DNA from: Pseudomonadota bacterium
GTDB taxonomy: Bacteria; Pseudomonadota; Gammaproteobacteria; Burkholderiales; Burkholderiaceae_B
DNA: 16,181 nt
Direction of reading: 5' to 3'
NCBI GenBank assembly: GCA_021793875.1
Contig: JAJYRX010000009.1
Location: 1 to 16,181 of the forward strand
Positions 1 to 6,113 of this stretch are shown one piece after another. Numbering within the stretch: the first letter of the stretch is position 1; every line of letters begins with the position of its first letter. Both the position numbers and the translations under genes were made by a program. The notes under the pieces are model-generated. The model was not told the origin of the DNA. It did no database searches and was given only the letters and a program-made list of their open reading frames with translations.

Positions 1-26
1 ATTTAGGATCGGTTCATAATGAGCAC

Positions 27-284
27 ATGTATATTTGTATATGTAATGCCATCAATGAGCGCCAAGTTCTCGATGCTGTAGATAACGGGGCTAACAGCCT
101 TGCAGATCTACAGGCTACTCTTGGTGTTGCAACTGTATGTGGATGTTGCGCTGAAACTGCAATTGAATACTTGCCTGGTGGTAGGTATGCACGTAAGTCC
201 AGTCCTGTTCCTGAAATAGGTATTGGTAGTGCAGCAAACGATTCCAGCCGTATCTTGCACGAGGTTGTGGCTAAACGAGCCTAA
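27..284 (+). CDS. bfd: Bacterioferritin-associated ferredoxin (Bfd)
   Basis: An 85-residue protein with the BFD-type [2Fe-2S] domain. Cys4 and Cys6 (start MYICIC) and Cys38 and Cys41 (CGCC) match the CxC...CxxC cluster ligands of E. coli Bfd, which begins MYVCLC with the same spacing. In the known family the reduced protein passes electrons to the haem of bacterioferritin so that stored ferric iron is released as Fe2+. The protein is longer than E. coli Bfd (about 64 residues); the extra C-terminal 20 or so residues look unstructured. The bfr gene starts 79 nt downstream, which supports the call. ATG 27 is chosen because the motif starts there, although the Shine-Dalgarno is poor; an AGGA at 5-8 is better placed for an out-of-frame ATG at 19. 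Cys40 is an extra cysteine beside the ligands. Iron (Fur) control would be expected, but its operator would lie mostly outside the window. Confidence 0.93.
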   Translation: MYICICNAINERQVLDAVDNGANSLADLQATLGVATVCGCCAETAIEYLPGGRYARKSSPVPEIGIGSAANDSSRILHEVVAKRA

Positions 285-312
285 TTTACGCTTTATAATT
301 AGTTTTGTCCCT

Positions 313-332
313 GTATCTAGTAATATAGATGC
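313..332. promoter_or_regulatory. Small imperfect dyad upstream of bfr
   Basis: GTATCTA and TAGATGC form 7-base arms around a 6-base spacer, with one G/T mismatch, in the 79-nt bfd-bfr gap. It could be an operator or a weak hairpin. It does not resemble a Fur box to my eye. A perfect TATAAT at 294-299 lies just upstream but lacks a recognisable -35 element, so an internal bfr promoter is only possible. Confidence 0.2.
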
Positions 333-351
333 ATAATAGTAGGATCAAAAC

Positions 352-357
352 TGGAGG
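352..357 (+). promoter_or_regulatory. Strong Shine-Dalgarno of bfr
   Basis: TGGAGG lies 6 nt before the bfr ATG at 364. It is the best ribosome-binding site in the window and fits high-level synthesis of a 24-subunit storage protein. It also confirms the bfr start. Confidence 0.75.
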
Positions 358-363
358 CGTAAT

Positions 364-834
364 ATGAAGGGCGATCCCGTAGTTATACAGCACCTTAATA
401 AACAACTAAAAAATGAGCTAACGGCTATAAATCAGTATTTTCTACATGCACGCATGCTAGATAACTGGGGCTTTACTAAGCTTGGCAAAAAAGTGTATGA
501 CGAATCTATAGGCGAGATGAAGCATGCTGATATGTTAATTGAACGTATCTTTATGCTAGAGGGTCTGCCAAATCTTCAAGATCTTCACAAGCTTAGAATA
601 GGAGAAACCTTACCAGAAATTTTAGAGTGTGATCTTGCGCTTGAGTCTGGTGCACGTGTTACGGTTCAAGATGGCATTGAGTATTGTGAGTCAGTACGTG
701 ACTATGTGTCTCGCGACCTATTACAACATATTCTGAACGATACCGAAGAGCACATAGATTGGCTGGAAACCCAGATAGAACTGGTGTCTCAGGTAGGCCT
801 ACAAAACTACCAGCAATCACAAATGGGTGATTAG
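364..834 (+). CDS. bfr: Bacterioferritin (haem-binding ferritin)
   Basis: A 156-residue protein, close to the 158 residues of E. coli Bfr, with the family N-terminus MKGDPVVIQHLNK and the ending VGLQNYQQSQMGD. Family members form a cytosolic 24-subunit shell that oxidises Fe2+ and stores it as a ferric mineral, with haem bound between subunits. By hand alignment the haem ligand Met52 is present, as are di-iron ligands Glu18, Glu51, His54, Glu94 and His130. The usual Glu127 appears to be Thr127 (DTEEH in place of DEEGH). Glu128 and Glu129 are next to it and might or might not stand in. bfd precedes it on the same strand. The reading frame ends 4 nt before the convergent gene's stop. Confidence 0.96.
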   Translation: MKGDPVVIQHLNKQLKNELTAINQYFLHARMLDNWGFTKLGKKVYDESIGEMKHADMLIERIFMLEGLPNLQDLHKLRIGETLPEILECDLALESGARVTVQDGIEYCESVRDYVSRDLLQHILNDTEEHIDWLETQIELVSQVGLQNYQQSQMGD

Positions 835-838
835 CCTT

Positions 839-1471
839 TTAATACGACCTGCTGGGGCATTCGGGTATTTGCCCCCAGGCGTTATTAGGTTCGCAATATT
901 TATTACGTGCGTTCCACGAACAGCTTGGACGGCTGAAAAATCCAACGTTACTGCAGGCTTTAAGATCGGCACGTAGCTGTTCTTGCCAATTACTATCACC
1001 ATCATTAGTCGAGTTTGAGTGGGTATCGGGCACCGGTGGGATATCTATAGGTTGTATTGTTTGGCCACGCTGTTTGCTGAGAAGATCACCAACGTTGGCA
1101 ATGCCTTCTATTTCTTTTTGTGTGTTTCCGTGGGCTATATCTATAGCCTCTTGCATAGATATACTGGTTACGCCAATAGCTATTGGCGAACTAAATCTAT
1201 TGTGAGCTAGCGATTTGCCCTTTATTTCCCATTCTATTTGGTCATTAAGCTCGGGAATTCCTAATCTGCCACTTACCAAAGGTTGTGGCGGTTGCGCAAC
1301 ATATGGTTTGCCATCTGCATCCAAAATTTCTTTACCAGGTCCGCCTATAATTTCTGGAATTGGGGGCGCTACTGGGCCGTGAGCAACTAGCCAGTTGCCC
1401 AGAGTTACGCCGCCCCAAGCCGATAGGCCGGCGGCAACTAGTATTAGGAAAATAAGTACGCGCCAGGACAT
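839..1471 (-). CDS. Unrecognised membrane-anchored protein with four-cysteine C-terminus
   Basis: A 210-residue protein I cannot assign to a named family. Residues 5-25 form one hydrophobic segment (VLIFLILVAAGLSAWGG), either an uncleaved anchor or a signal peptide, which would put the rest in the periplasm. A proline-rich linker follows (about 32-65), then a charged middle part, then a polar Asn/Ser/Asp stretch (about 148-162). The last 40 residues hold Cys173, Cys184, Cys193 and Cys205 with aromatic and proline residues between them (GFFSRP, CSW, YCEPNNAWG), as in a small disulfide-stabilised or metal-binding module. It lies 64 nt downstream of prfC on the same strand, so the two may be co-transcribed. 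The start has only a weak Shine-Dalgarno. The frame is clean and uses codons like its neighbours, so I take it as a real gene. My impression that similar C-termini occur in Burkholderiales is memory only. Confidence 0.75.
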   Translation of the reverse strand: MSWRVLIFLILVAAGLSAWGGVTLGNWLVAHGPVAPPIPEIIGGPGKEILDADGKPYVAQPPQPLVSGRLGIPELNDQIEWEIKGKSLAHNRFSSPIAIGVTSISMQEAIDIAHGNTQKEIEGIANVGDLLSKQRGQTIQPIDIPPVPDTHSNSTNDGDSNWQEQLRADLKACSNVGFFSRPSCSWNARNKYCEPNNAWGQIPECPSRSY

Positions 1472-1504
1472 ATTACCGTTGTATCAAAAAACGCTATGGT
1501 AGTA

Positions 1505-1529
1505 TATCGCGCTATATGCTTCCGCGATA
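1505..1529 (-). repeat. 7-bp perfect inverted repeat between prfC and the next gene
   Basis: TATCGCG and CGCGATA flank an 11-nt loop, just after the prfC stop on the minus strand. It is not followed closely by a T-run; the nearest (TTTTTT) is about 15 nt further on. It may be a weak or processing hairpin rather than a full terminator. Confidence 0.35.
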
Positions 1530-1535
1530 ATAAAC

Positions 1536-3140
1536 TTAGGATTCATTAAACACCTGACCTGAGTGCTCGCGCATATTATGGAACTTTATACTTGGATATA
1601 AATCTTGAGTTACACGTAAGTGTGCACTAGATGTGGCAAGAAAAGCTGGTGCGTCTACAACATCGTAAGCAATATTAGATTGGTTGCTACGTATGAACTT
1701 TTCAAGCTCTTTAGGTTCATCTGCGGTTATCCACCTTGCTACGTTATATCGTGAAGGCATAAGCATGGCATCTACACCGTATTCGCTTGCAAGACGCTCT
1801 GCTACAACTTCAAATTGCAGCTGTCCTATAGCGCCCAGCAGTAGTGAGCCTGCCCCAGCTTGTGGCCTGAACACTTGAATGGCACCTTCTTCACCTAGTT
1901 GTTTTAACCCTGTTCTTAGCTGTTTGCTTCGCAAGGGGTCTTTTACCTCAACTGCCTGAAATAGCTCTGGAGCAAAAAATGGCAATCCAGTGAAGTGTAT
2001 TGTTTCACCTTCAGTTAATACATCGCCTAGCTGAAGAACACCATGGTTAGGTATACCTATAACGTCTCCGGCGTAGGCTTGTTCAAGAATATCACGTCTT
2101 TGTGAAAGAAAAGATACCACGTTATTTAGCCGAATATCTTTGCCAGTTCTTGCTATACGCAGGCGCATGCCACGCTCAAAACGGCCCGAACTTACCCGCA
2201 CAAATGCAACCCTATCACGATGTGCGGGATCCATGTTTGCTTGTACTTTAAAGACCATACCAGTGAACTTTTTCTCATCGGGCATTACATCGCGCTCTAT
2301 AGCATTGCGCGGTCCCGGTGGCGGAGCCATATCTACCAAGGCGTCTAAAACCTCTTGAACACCAAAGTTATTTATTGCAGATCCAAAAAATACAGGTGTC
2401 TGCTTGCCCTTAAGAAACTCTGAGATGCTAAATGGAACTGATGCTTCGCTAACTAGCTCTATTTCTTCTTTCGCATCAGCAAAAGTACTGCCAAAGCGTT
2501 CCTCAAGTATTGGATTATTTAGTTCAGATATTATTTCGTCTTCGTTGGGTTTTCTGTCCTGACCGGCCTTAAATACACGCATATGGTTACGTTGTATATC
2601 GAAAACCCCTTTAAAATTTCGGCCCATTCCAACTGGCCATGCTAATGGTATTACATCCATGTCCAGGTGAGCCTCAAGTTCTGATATAAGGTCCAAGGGT
2701 TCCTGAACTTCACGGTCAAGCTTGTTTATGAAGGTTATGATGGGAGTATTGCGAGCCCTACAAACCTGTAGCAACCGCTCTGTTTGAGGCTCAACACCAT
2801 TAGCAGCATCAATAACCATTAGAGCCGCATCTACGGCCGTAAGCACCCTGTATGTATCTTCCGAGAAGTCTTGGTGGCCTGGTGTATCTAACAAATTGAT
2901 AACGCAATCGCGATACTCAACTTGCATCACCGAAGAAGCAACTGAAATGCCGCGCTGCTGCTCTATACTCATCCAGTCAGAAGATGCATGTCTGGCAGCT
3001 TTGCGGGCTTTTACACTACCCGCAATCTGTATGGCTCCTGCGAATAAAAGCAGTTTTTCGGTTAATGTGGTTTTACCCGCATCTGGGTGAGAGATTATTG
3101 CAAAAGTGCGTCTGCGCGCCACTTCTTGGCTGATACTCAT
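1536..3140 (-). CDS. prfC: Peptide chain release factor 3 (RF3)
   Basis: A 534-residue translational GTPase, against 529 in E. coli. RF3 removes RF1 or RF2 from the ribosome after peptide release and also acts in post-peptidyl-transfer quality control. Visible motifs are G1 SHPDAGKTT (17-25), the switch region RGISVASS (63-70), G3 DTPGHQDF (85-92) and G4 NKLD (139-142). An EF-G-like domain 2 and the RF3 C-terminal domain follow (GAIGQLQFEVV, then SRYNVARWI). RF3 is separated from EF-G and TypA by the SDWMSIEQQRGISV segment and by ending after domain III. No Shine-Dalgarno is evident before the ATG; the start is fixed by the family N-terminus. The gene is divergent from lemA across 112 nt and is followed by the four-cysteine protein. 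Confidence 0.97.
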   Translation of the reverse strand: MSISQEVARRRTFAIISHPDAGKTTLTEKLLLFAGAIQIAGSVKARKAARHASSDWMSIEQQRGISVASSVMQVEYRDCVINLLDTPGHQDFSEDTYRVLTAVDAALMVIDAANGVEPQTERLLQVCRARNTPIITFINKLDREVQEPLDLISELEAHLDMDVIPLAWPVGMGRNFKGVFDIQRNHMRVFKAGQDRKPNEDEIISELNNPILEERFGSTFADAKEEIELVSEASVPFSISEFLKGKQTPVFFGSAINNFGVQEVLDALVDMAPPPGPRNAIERDVMPDEKKFTGMVFKVQANMDPAHRDRVAFVRVSSGRFERGMRLRIARTGKDIRLNNVVSFLSQRRDILEQAYAGDVIGIPNHGVLQLGDVLTEGETIHFTGLPFFAPELFQAVEVKDPLRSKQLRTGLKQLGEEGAIQVFRPQAGAGSLLLGAIGQLQFEVVAERLASEYGVDAMLMPSRYNVARWITADEPKELEKFIRSNQSNIAYDVVDAPAFLATSSAHLRVTQDLYPSIKFHNMREHSGQVFNES

Positions 3141-3163
3141 GATATGGAAAATTACTTTATATG

Positions 3164-3204
3164 AAAAACAGCTATTTTAATGTTTAAGCAGAAAAACTGT
3201 TTTT
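3164..3204. repeat. AT-rich inverted repeat in the prfC/lemA divergent promoter region
   Basis: AAAAACAG (3164-3171) and CTGTTTTT (3197-3204) are perfect 8-base arms with a 25-nt spacer. The 112-nt gap must hold the start sites of both prfC and lemA, so this could be an operator shared by the two. AT-rich arms can also arise by chance. No convincing -35/-10 pair was found for lemA. Confidence 0.25.
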
Positions 3205-3252
3205 TGATTTATTATTACTACCCAAATCTAACTGAAATATAGGAATCTCAAT

Positions 3253-3858
3253 ATGAGACGTTTGGTAGGCTTAATATTCACCTTGGCACTGGCAACGTTT
3301 TTGTCAGGCTGTGGCTATAACGAAATTCAGCGACTAGATGAGCAGGTAAGCGCATCCTGGTCGCAGACTCTTAACCAGTATAAACGTCGTGCCGACCTGG
3401 TTCCAAACTTAGTAAATTCGGTTGAGTCTTATATGGCTCACGAACGAGATTTATTAACCGAAGTAACGCAGGCTAGAGCCAAGGTAGGTCAAATGAATAT
3501 ATCGGTTGATGATCTTGATAACCCAGATCTTATGGCTAAGTTTCAGCAAGCTCAGAGCGAGCTGTCGTCAGCATTATCCCGATTGCTTGCGGTTTCCGAA
3601 AACTATCCTCAGTTAAAAAGTGACGCATTATTCAGAGACTTAATGACTCAGCTAGAGGGTACGGAAAATCGTATTGCTACCGAAAGGGGTAGATATGTTC
3701 AGGCAGTGCAGCAATATAACCTAATCGTTAGGCAATTCCCTACCCTTATTACGGCAAAAATATTTGGTTATAAAACCCGTGCTAACTTTGGGGTAGACAT
3801 AGAAGATCAAATTAGTGAGACGCCACAAGTTCAGTTTGGAAACGTTAAGTCAAACTGA
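3253..3858 (+). CDS. LemA family lipoprotein
   Basis: A 201-residue LemA-family protein. The N-terminus is a lipoprotein signal ending in LSGC with Cys20 as the lipidation site, and Gly21 follows. The body is helical with the family pattern GYNEIQRLDEQVSASW, then NQYKRRADLVPNLV, and near the end VRQFPTLITAKIFGY. The biochemical role of bacterial LemA proteins is not established. An AGGA at 3241-3244, 8 nt before the ATG, supports the start. The TPM-domain gene begins 2 nt after the stop, and the LemA plus TPM pair is a common arrangement, so the products probably act together in the envelope. LemA proteins usually have one N-terminal membrane helix; the lipobox here suggests lipid anchoring instead. 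Confidence 0.93.
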   Translation: MRRLVGLIFTLALATFLSGCGYNEIQRLDEQVSASWSQTLNQYKRRADLVPNLVNSVESYMAHERDLLTEVTQARAKVGQMNISVDDLDNPDLMAKFQQAQSELSSALSRLLAVSENYPQLKSDALFRDLMTQLEGTENRIATERGRYVQAVQQYNLIVRQFPTLITAKIFGYKTRANFGVDIEDQISETPQVQFGNVKSN

Positions 3859-3860
3859 GT

Positions 3861-4736
3861 ATGTATATGGCATATCGTATTCTGGCGCCTTTAATACTAG
3901 CTATAGCTGTCATATTGGCACCAACAGTTTCTGCGACACAGACATTTACCGCTAAAGCATGGGTAAATGACTTGGCTGGCGTTATGGACGTTGATACAGC
4001 GGAAAGCCTTGACTCAAGATTAGAAGATTTAAATAGAAACAAAGGTGCACAGCTAGGGATACTAATAGTTCCTTCCACTAATAATGAAAGCATAGAATCA
4101 TTTGCGGAAAGGGTATTTCGTCAATGGGGTCTTGGACGCAAAAATATTGATGATGGTGTGCTATTGATAATAGCGGTAGATGATAAACAAATGCGTATAG
4201 AAGTTGGTTATGGGTTGGAAGGAGCAATACCAGACATAACGGCGGGGCGTATTATCAGCGACATAATTGCACCATATTTTCAACAAGATAACTATACGGC
4301 AGGAGTTCTGGCGGGAGCCGACGCGCTTATAACACTGATTAACGGTGAAGAGCTCCCTTTGACGGACAGCTCCTCGGAGGAATTTGACGAGGGCGATATA
4401 GTAGCGCTGTTACTTTTCTCTGCAGTTTCACTAGCTGTACCATGGTTTATAGGCGCATTCATGTTGGGAATGTTTTGTGGTTTGGCTTTCGGTAGCCTAT
4501 GGATAGGAATACTTGGTGCGCTCGCAGCAATTGCGCTGCGTATTGTTGCGCACTTAACTGGCATTGCCTCTAAAATTAACGATGGTGCTATCAAGTCCGG
4601 CGGTCCAGGGGGGCGAGGCGGCCCAGGGGGGCCAGGAGGTGGTTTTGGCGGCGGTTTCGGTGGTGGCGGGAGTGGCGGCACTGGCGGTGGGGGTGGTGGT
4701 AGCAGTGGCGGAGGCGGCGCCTCGGGCGGATGGTAA
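3861..4736 (+). CDS. TPM-domain (YgcG-like) membrane protein with Gly-rich tail
   Basis: A 291-residue protein. Residues 1-25 look like a signal peptide (ending TVSA). The TPM domain (formerly DUF477) spans about 30-165, with WVNDLAGVMD near its start and, later, DDGVLLIIAVDDKQMRIEVGYGLEG followed by IPD and AGRII. Two hydrophobic segments (about 182-205 and 207-232) put the domain outside the cytoplasm. Residues 247-291 are almost pure Gly with some Ser and Pro, ending in GGW, as is common in this family. TPM means TLP18.3/Psb32/MOLO-1; acid phosphatase activity was reported for the plant member, and the bacterial function is unclear. It lies 2 nt after lemA. ATG 3867 (Met3) is an alternative start with a GAG at 3857-3859 in a better position. 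The gene ends 3 nt from the convergent GTPase gene. Confidence 0.92.
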   Translation: MYMAYRILAPLILAIAVILAPTVSATQTFTAKAWVNDLAGVMDVDTAESLDSRLEDLNRNKGAQLGILIVPSTNNESIESFAERVFRQWGLGRKNIDDGVLLIIAVDDKQMRIEVGYGLEGAIPDITAGRIISDIIAPYFQQDNYTAGVLAGADALITLINGEELPLTDSSSEEFDEGDIVALLLFSAVSLAVPWFIGAFMLGMFCGLAFGSLWIGILGALAAIALRIVAHLTGIASKINDGAIKSGGPGGRGGPGGPGGGFGGGFGGGGSGGTGGGGGGSSGGGGASGGW

Positions 4737-4739
4737 TGT

Positions 4740-6113
4740 CTACTCTATGCTTGTTTCAATAGCTTTTATAAGGTCTCTTACAGCATTGTTACGACCTTGG
4801 CCAGGAGCATAGTTATCAGATAGCGTAGACCAGCTTGGGTTTGAGCGAGCTTTATTTATTACTTCCGGTAAAGGTTTGTTTTTTTCTGCTTGTATTACTA
4901 AAGGCTCTATGGCTGCATGACCACGACGATCAAGTGCATTAAGTAGGGCGGTTTGACGTACAAGAAACACTTGCATTACTCCGTCATCTACGGATAATTC
5001 CTGATAACCTCTAAACCGGTTATACAGACGTTTTCCCCATTTGTCAGCGCCCTGCCATAAACCTCCAGCAGCAGCGCCTATAATAGTTCCGGTGCCTAGT
5101 GATATACCCGCTGTAAGCGCATCTATTGTTGCTCCTGCCATAGCTCCGGCAGCCACTCCTTTACTTACATGCACTCCCATTTCTTTCAGTGCCTCTGGAT
5201 TGAATAAGTCCATTTCCCAACGCTCACCTTCCAGCGGCAGATTGTGTTGTAAAAATGTTTTGGAGTCGAACCTATATAGCTCAAGAAGCGCCTTGACACA
5301 ACGTTGTTCGTGATTACGTATGGTTTCACGAAGTATACGAGTAGCCTCTTTTATTGATGCATCGTCTTCTTGCGCAGTAGTACGCCATGCAGCAATATCT
5401 ATAGCTGTCTCGGCTATTATCCTGTAGCCATCTTCACGCCTTATACGGCGTTGCTCTATTACGTTTTCTTTCATGCGTCGTAAAATATCAGCATTTTGTC
5501 CGACCAGAATAGAAAGCTTGTCGTATAGCATGGTTTCGCCGTCTAGAGGCGGCGCTACAGTGTCAAATTCTACGCTTACGTGAAGCCCTAATCTGGCAAG
5601 TGCCTCACGCCACTCTTCAAGCCTGTGTTCAGGTGATCTGGTGAAATTTAGCACGGGCATAATAGGGTGCCCACAGCGTGCTAGTAGAGTAAGCTCATCT
5701 TTGAACTTCGATAAAACTGGATCACGAGAGTCTATTATGTACAGCGCTGCGTCGCAATCAAGCAAGGTTTTTAATACTCTTGCCTCTTGCTCAAAAATAT
5801 CGGTGCTTGCAGGCTTTTGCAGGAACCGGCTTATTTGGTCAGGGCCATCTAAGCGCTGTCCTTTAGGTATAACCTCATTTTCTATGTAATCTAGCAGGGA
5901 CACACTGTCTTCTAAGCCCGGCGTATCGTATAAATCAATAACAGTGTTGTCATCTACTAACAAGTAGGCATGCTCAACGTGCCGTGTGGTTCCAGGGCGA
6001 TTATCCACTTCTCCAAAATTAGGGTTACGAGTAAGGGTGCGTAGTAAAGAGGTTTTGCCCGTATTAGTATGCCCAACAACGGCGAGCTGTAGCGAGGATT
6101 TTGATAATTTCAT
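4740..6113 (-). CDS. DUF3482-type GTPase
   Basis: A 457-residue protein with an Era/TrmE-like GTPase domain at the N-terminus: G1 GHTNTGKTS (14-22), a likely G2 threonine at 42-43, and G3 DTPG (63-66). The G4 position reads VLNFTRS (Asn156) rather than NKxD, so guanine specificity is not assured by that motif. The middle part is helical and charged. Residues 323-354 form a small-residue-rich hydrophobic stretch (GAMAGATIDALTAG and on to GAAAGGLWQ) resembling a glycine zipper or membrane-inserting hairpin. The C-terminus fits DUF3482 as I remember that family. Its ATG overlaps the stop of the DUF2868 gene by one base (TAATG at 6111-6115), a sign of translational coupling and probable partnership. 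Substrate and role are unknown. The protein probably acts at the inner face of the cytoplasmic membrane. Confidence 0.87.
   Translation of the reverse strand: MKLSKSSLQLAVVGHTNTGKTSLLRTLTRNPNFGEVDNRPGTTRHVEHAYLLVDDNTVIDLYDTPGLEDSVSLLDYIENEVIPKGQRLDGPDQISRFLQKPASTDIFEQEARVLKTLLDCDAALYIIDSRDPVLSKFKDELTLLARCGHPIMPVLNFTRSPEHRLEEWREALARLGLHVSVEFDTVAPPLDGETMLYDKLSILVGQNADILRRMKENVIEQRRIRREDGYRIIAETAIDIAAWRTTAQEDDASIKEATRILRETIRNHEQRCVKALLELYRFDSKTFLQHNLPLEGERWEMDLFNPEALKEMGVHVSKGVAAGAMAGATIDALTAGISLGTGTIIGAAAGGLWQGADKWGKRLYNRFRGYQELSVDDGVMQVFLVRQTALLNALDRRGHAAIEPLVIQAEKNKPLPEVINKARSNPSWSTLSDNYAPGQGRNNAVRDLIKAIETSIE

Noticed and set aside
19..81. A 20-codon ORF from ATG 19 with AGGA at 5-8 in good position, overlapping the start of bfd in another frame
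   Set aside because: The peptide has no recognisable features, and the Bfd motif CxC begins correctly at ATG 27. Chance is the simpler explanation without upstream sequence.
294..299. Perfect TATAAT after bfd as a bfr promoter
   Set aside because: No -35-like hexamer at 16-18 nt spacing and no TG extension. Kept only as a remark, not as a promoter call.
4292..4812. Open frames on both strands (Pro-rich minus-strand 4292-4681; Gly/Ala/Val-rich plus-strand 4564-4812) over the TPM gene tail
   Set aside because: They are by-products of the repetitive GGN codons of the glycine-rich tail; codon repeats keep other frames open.
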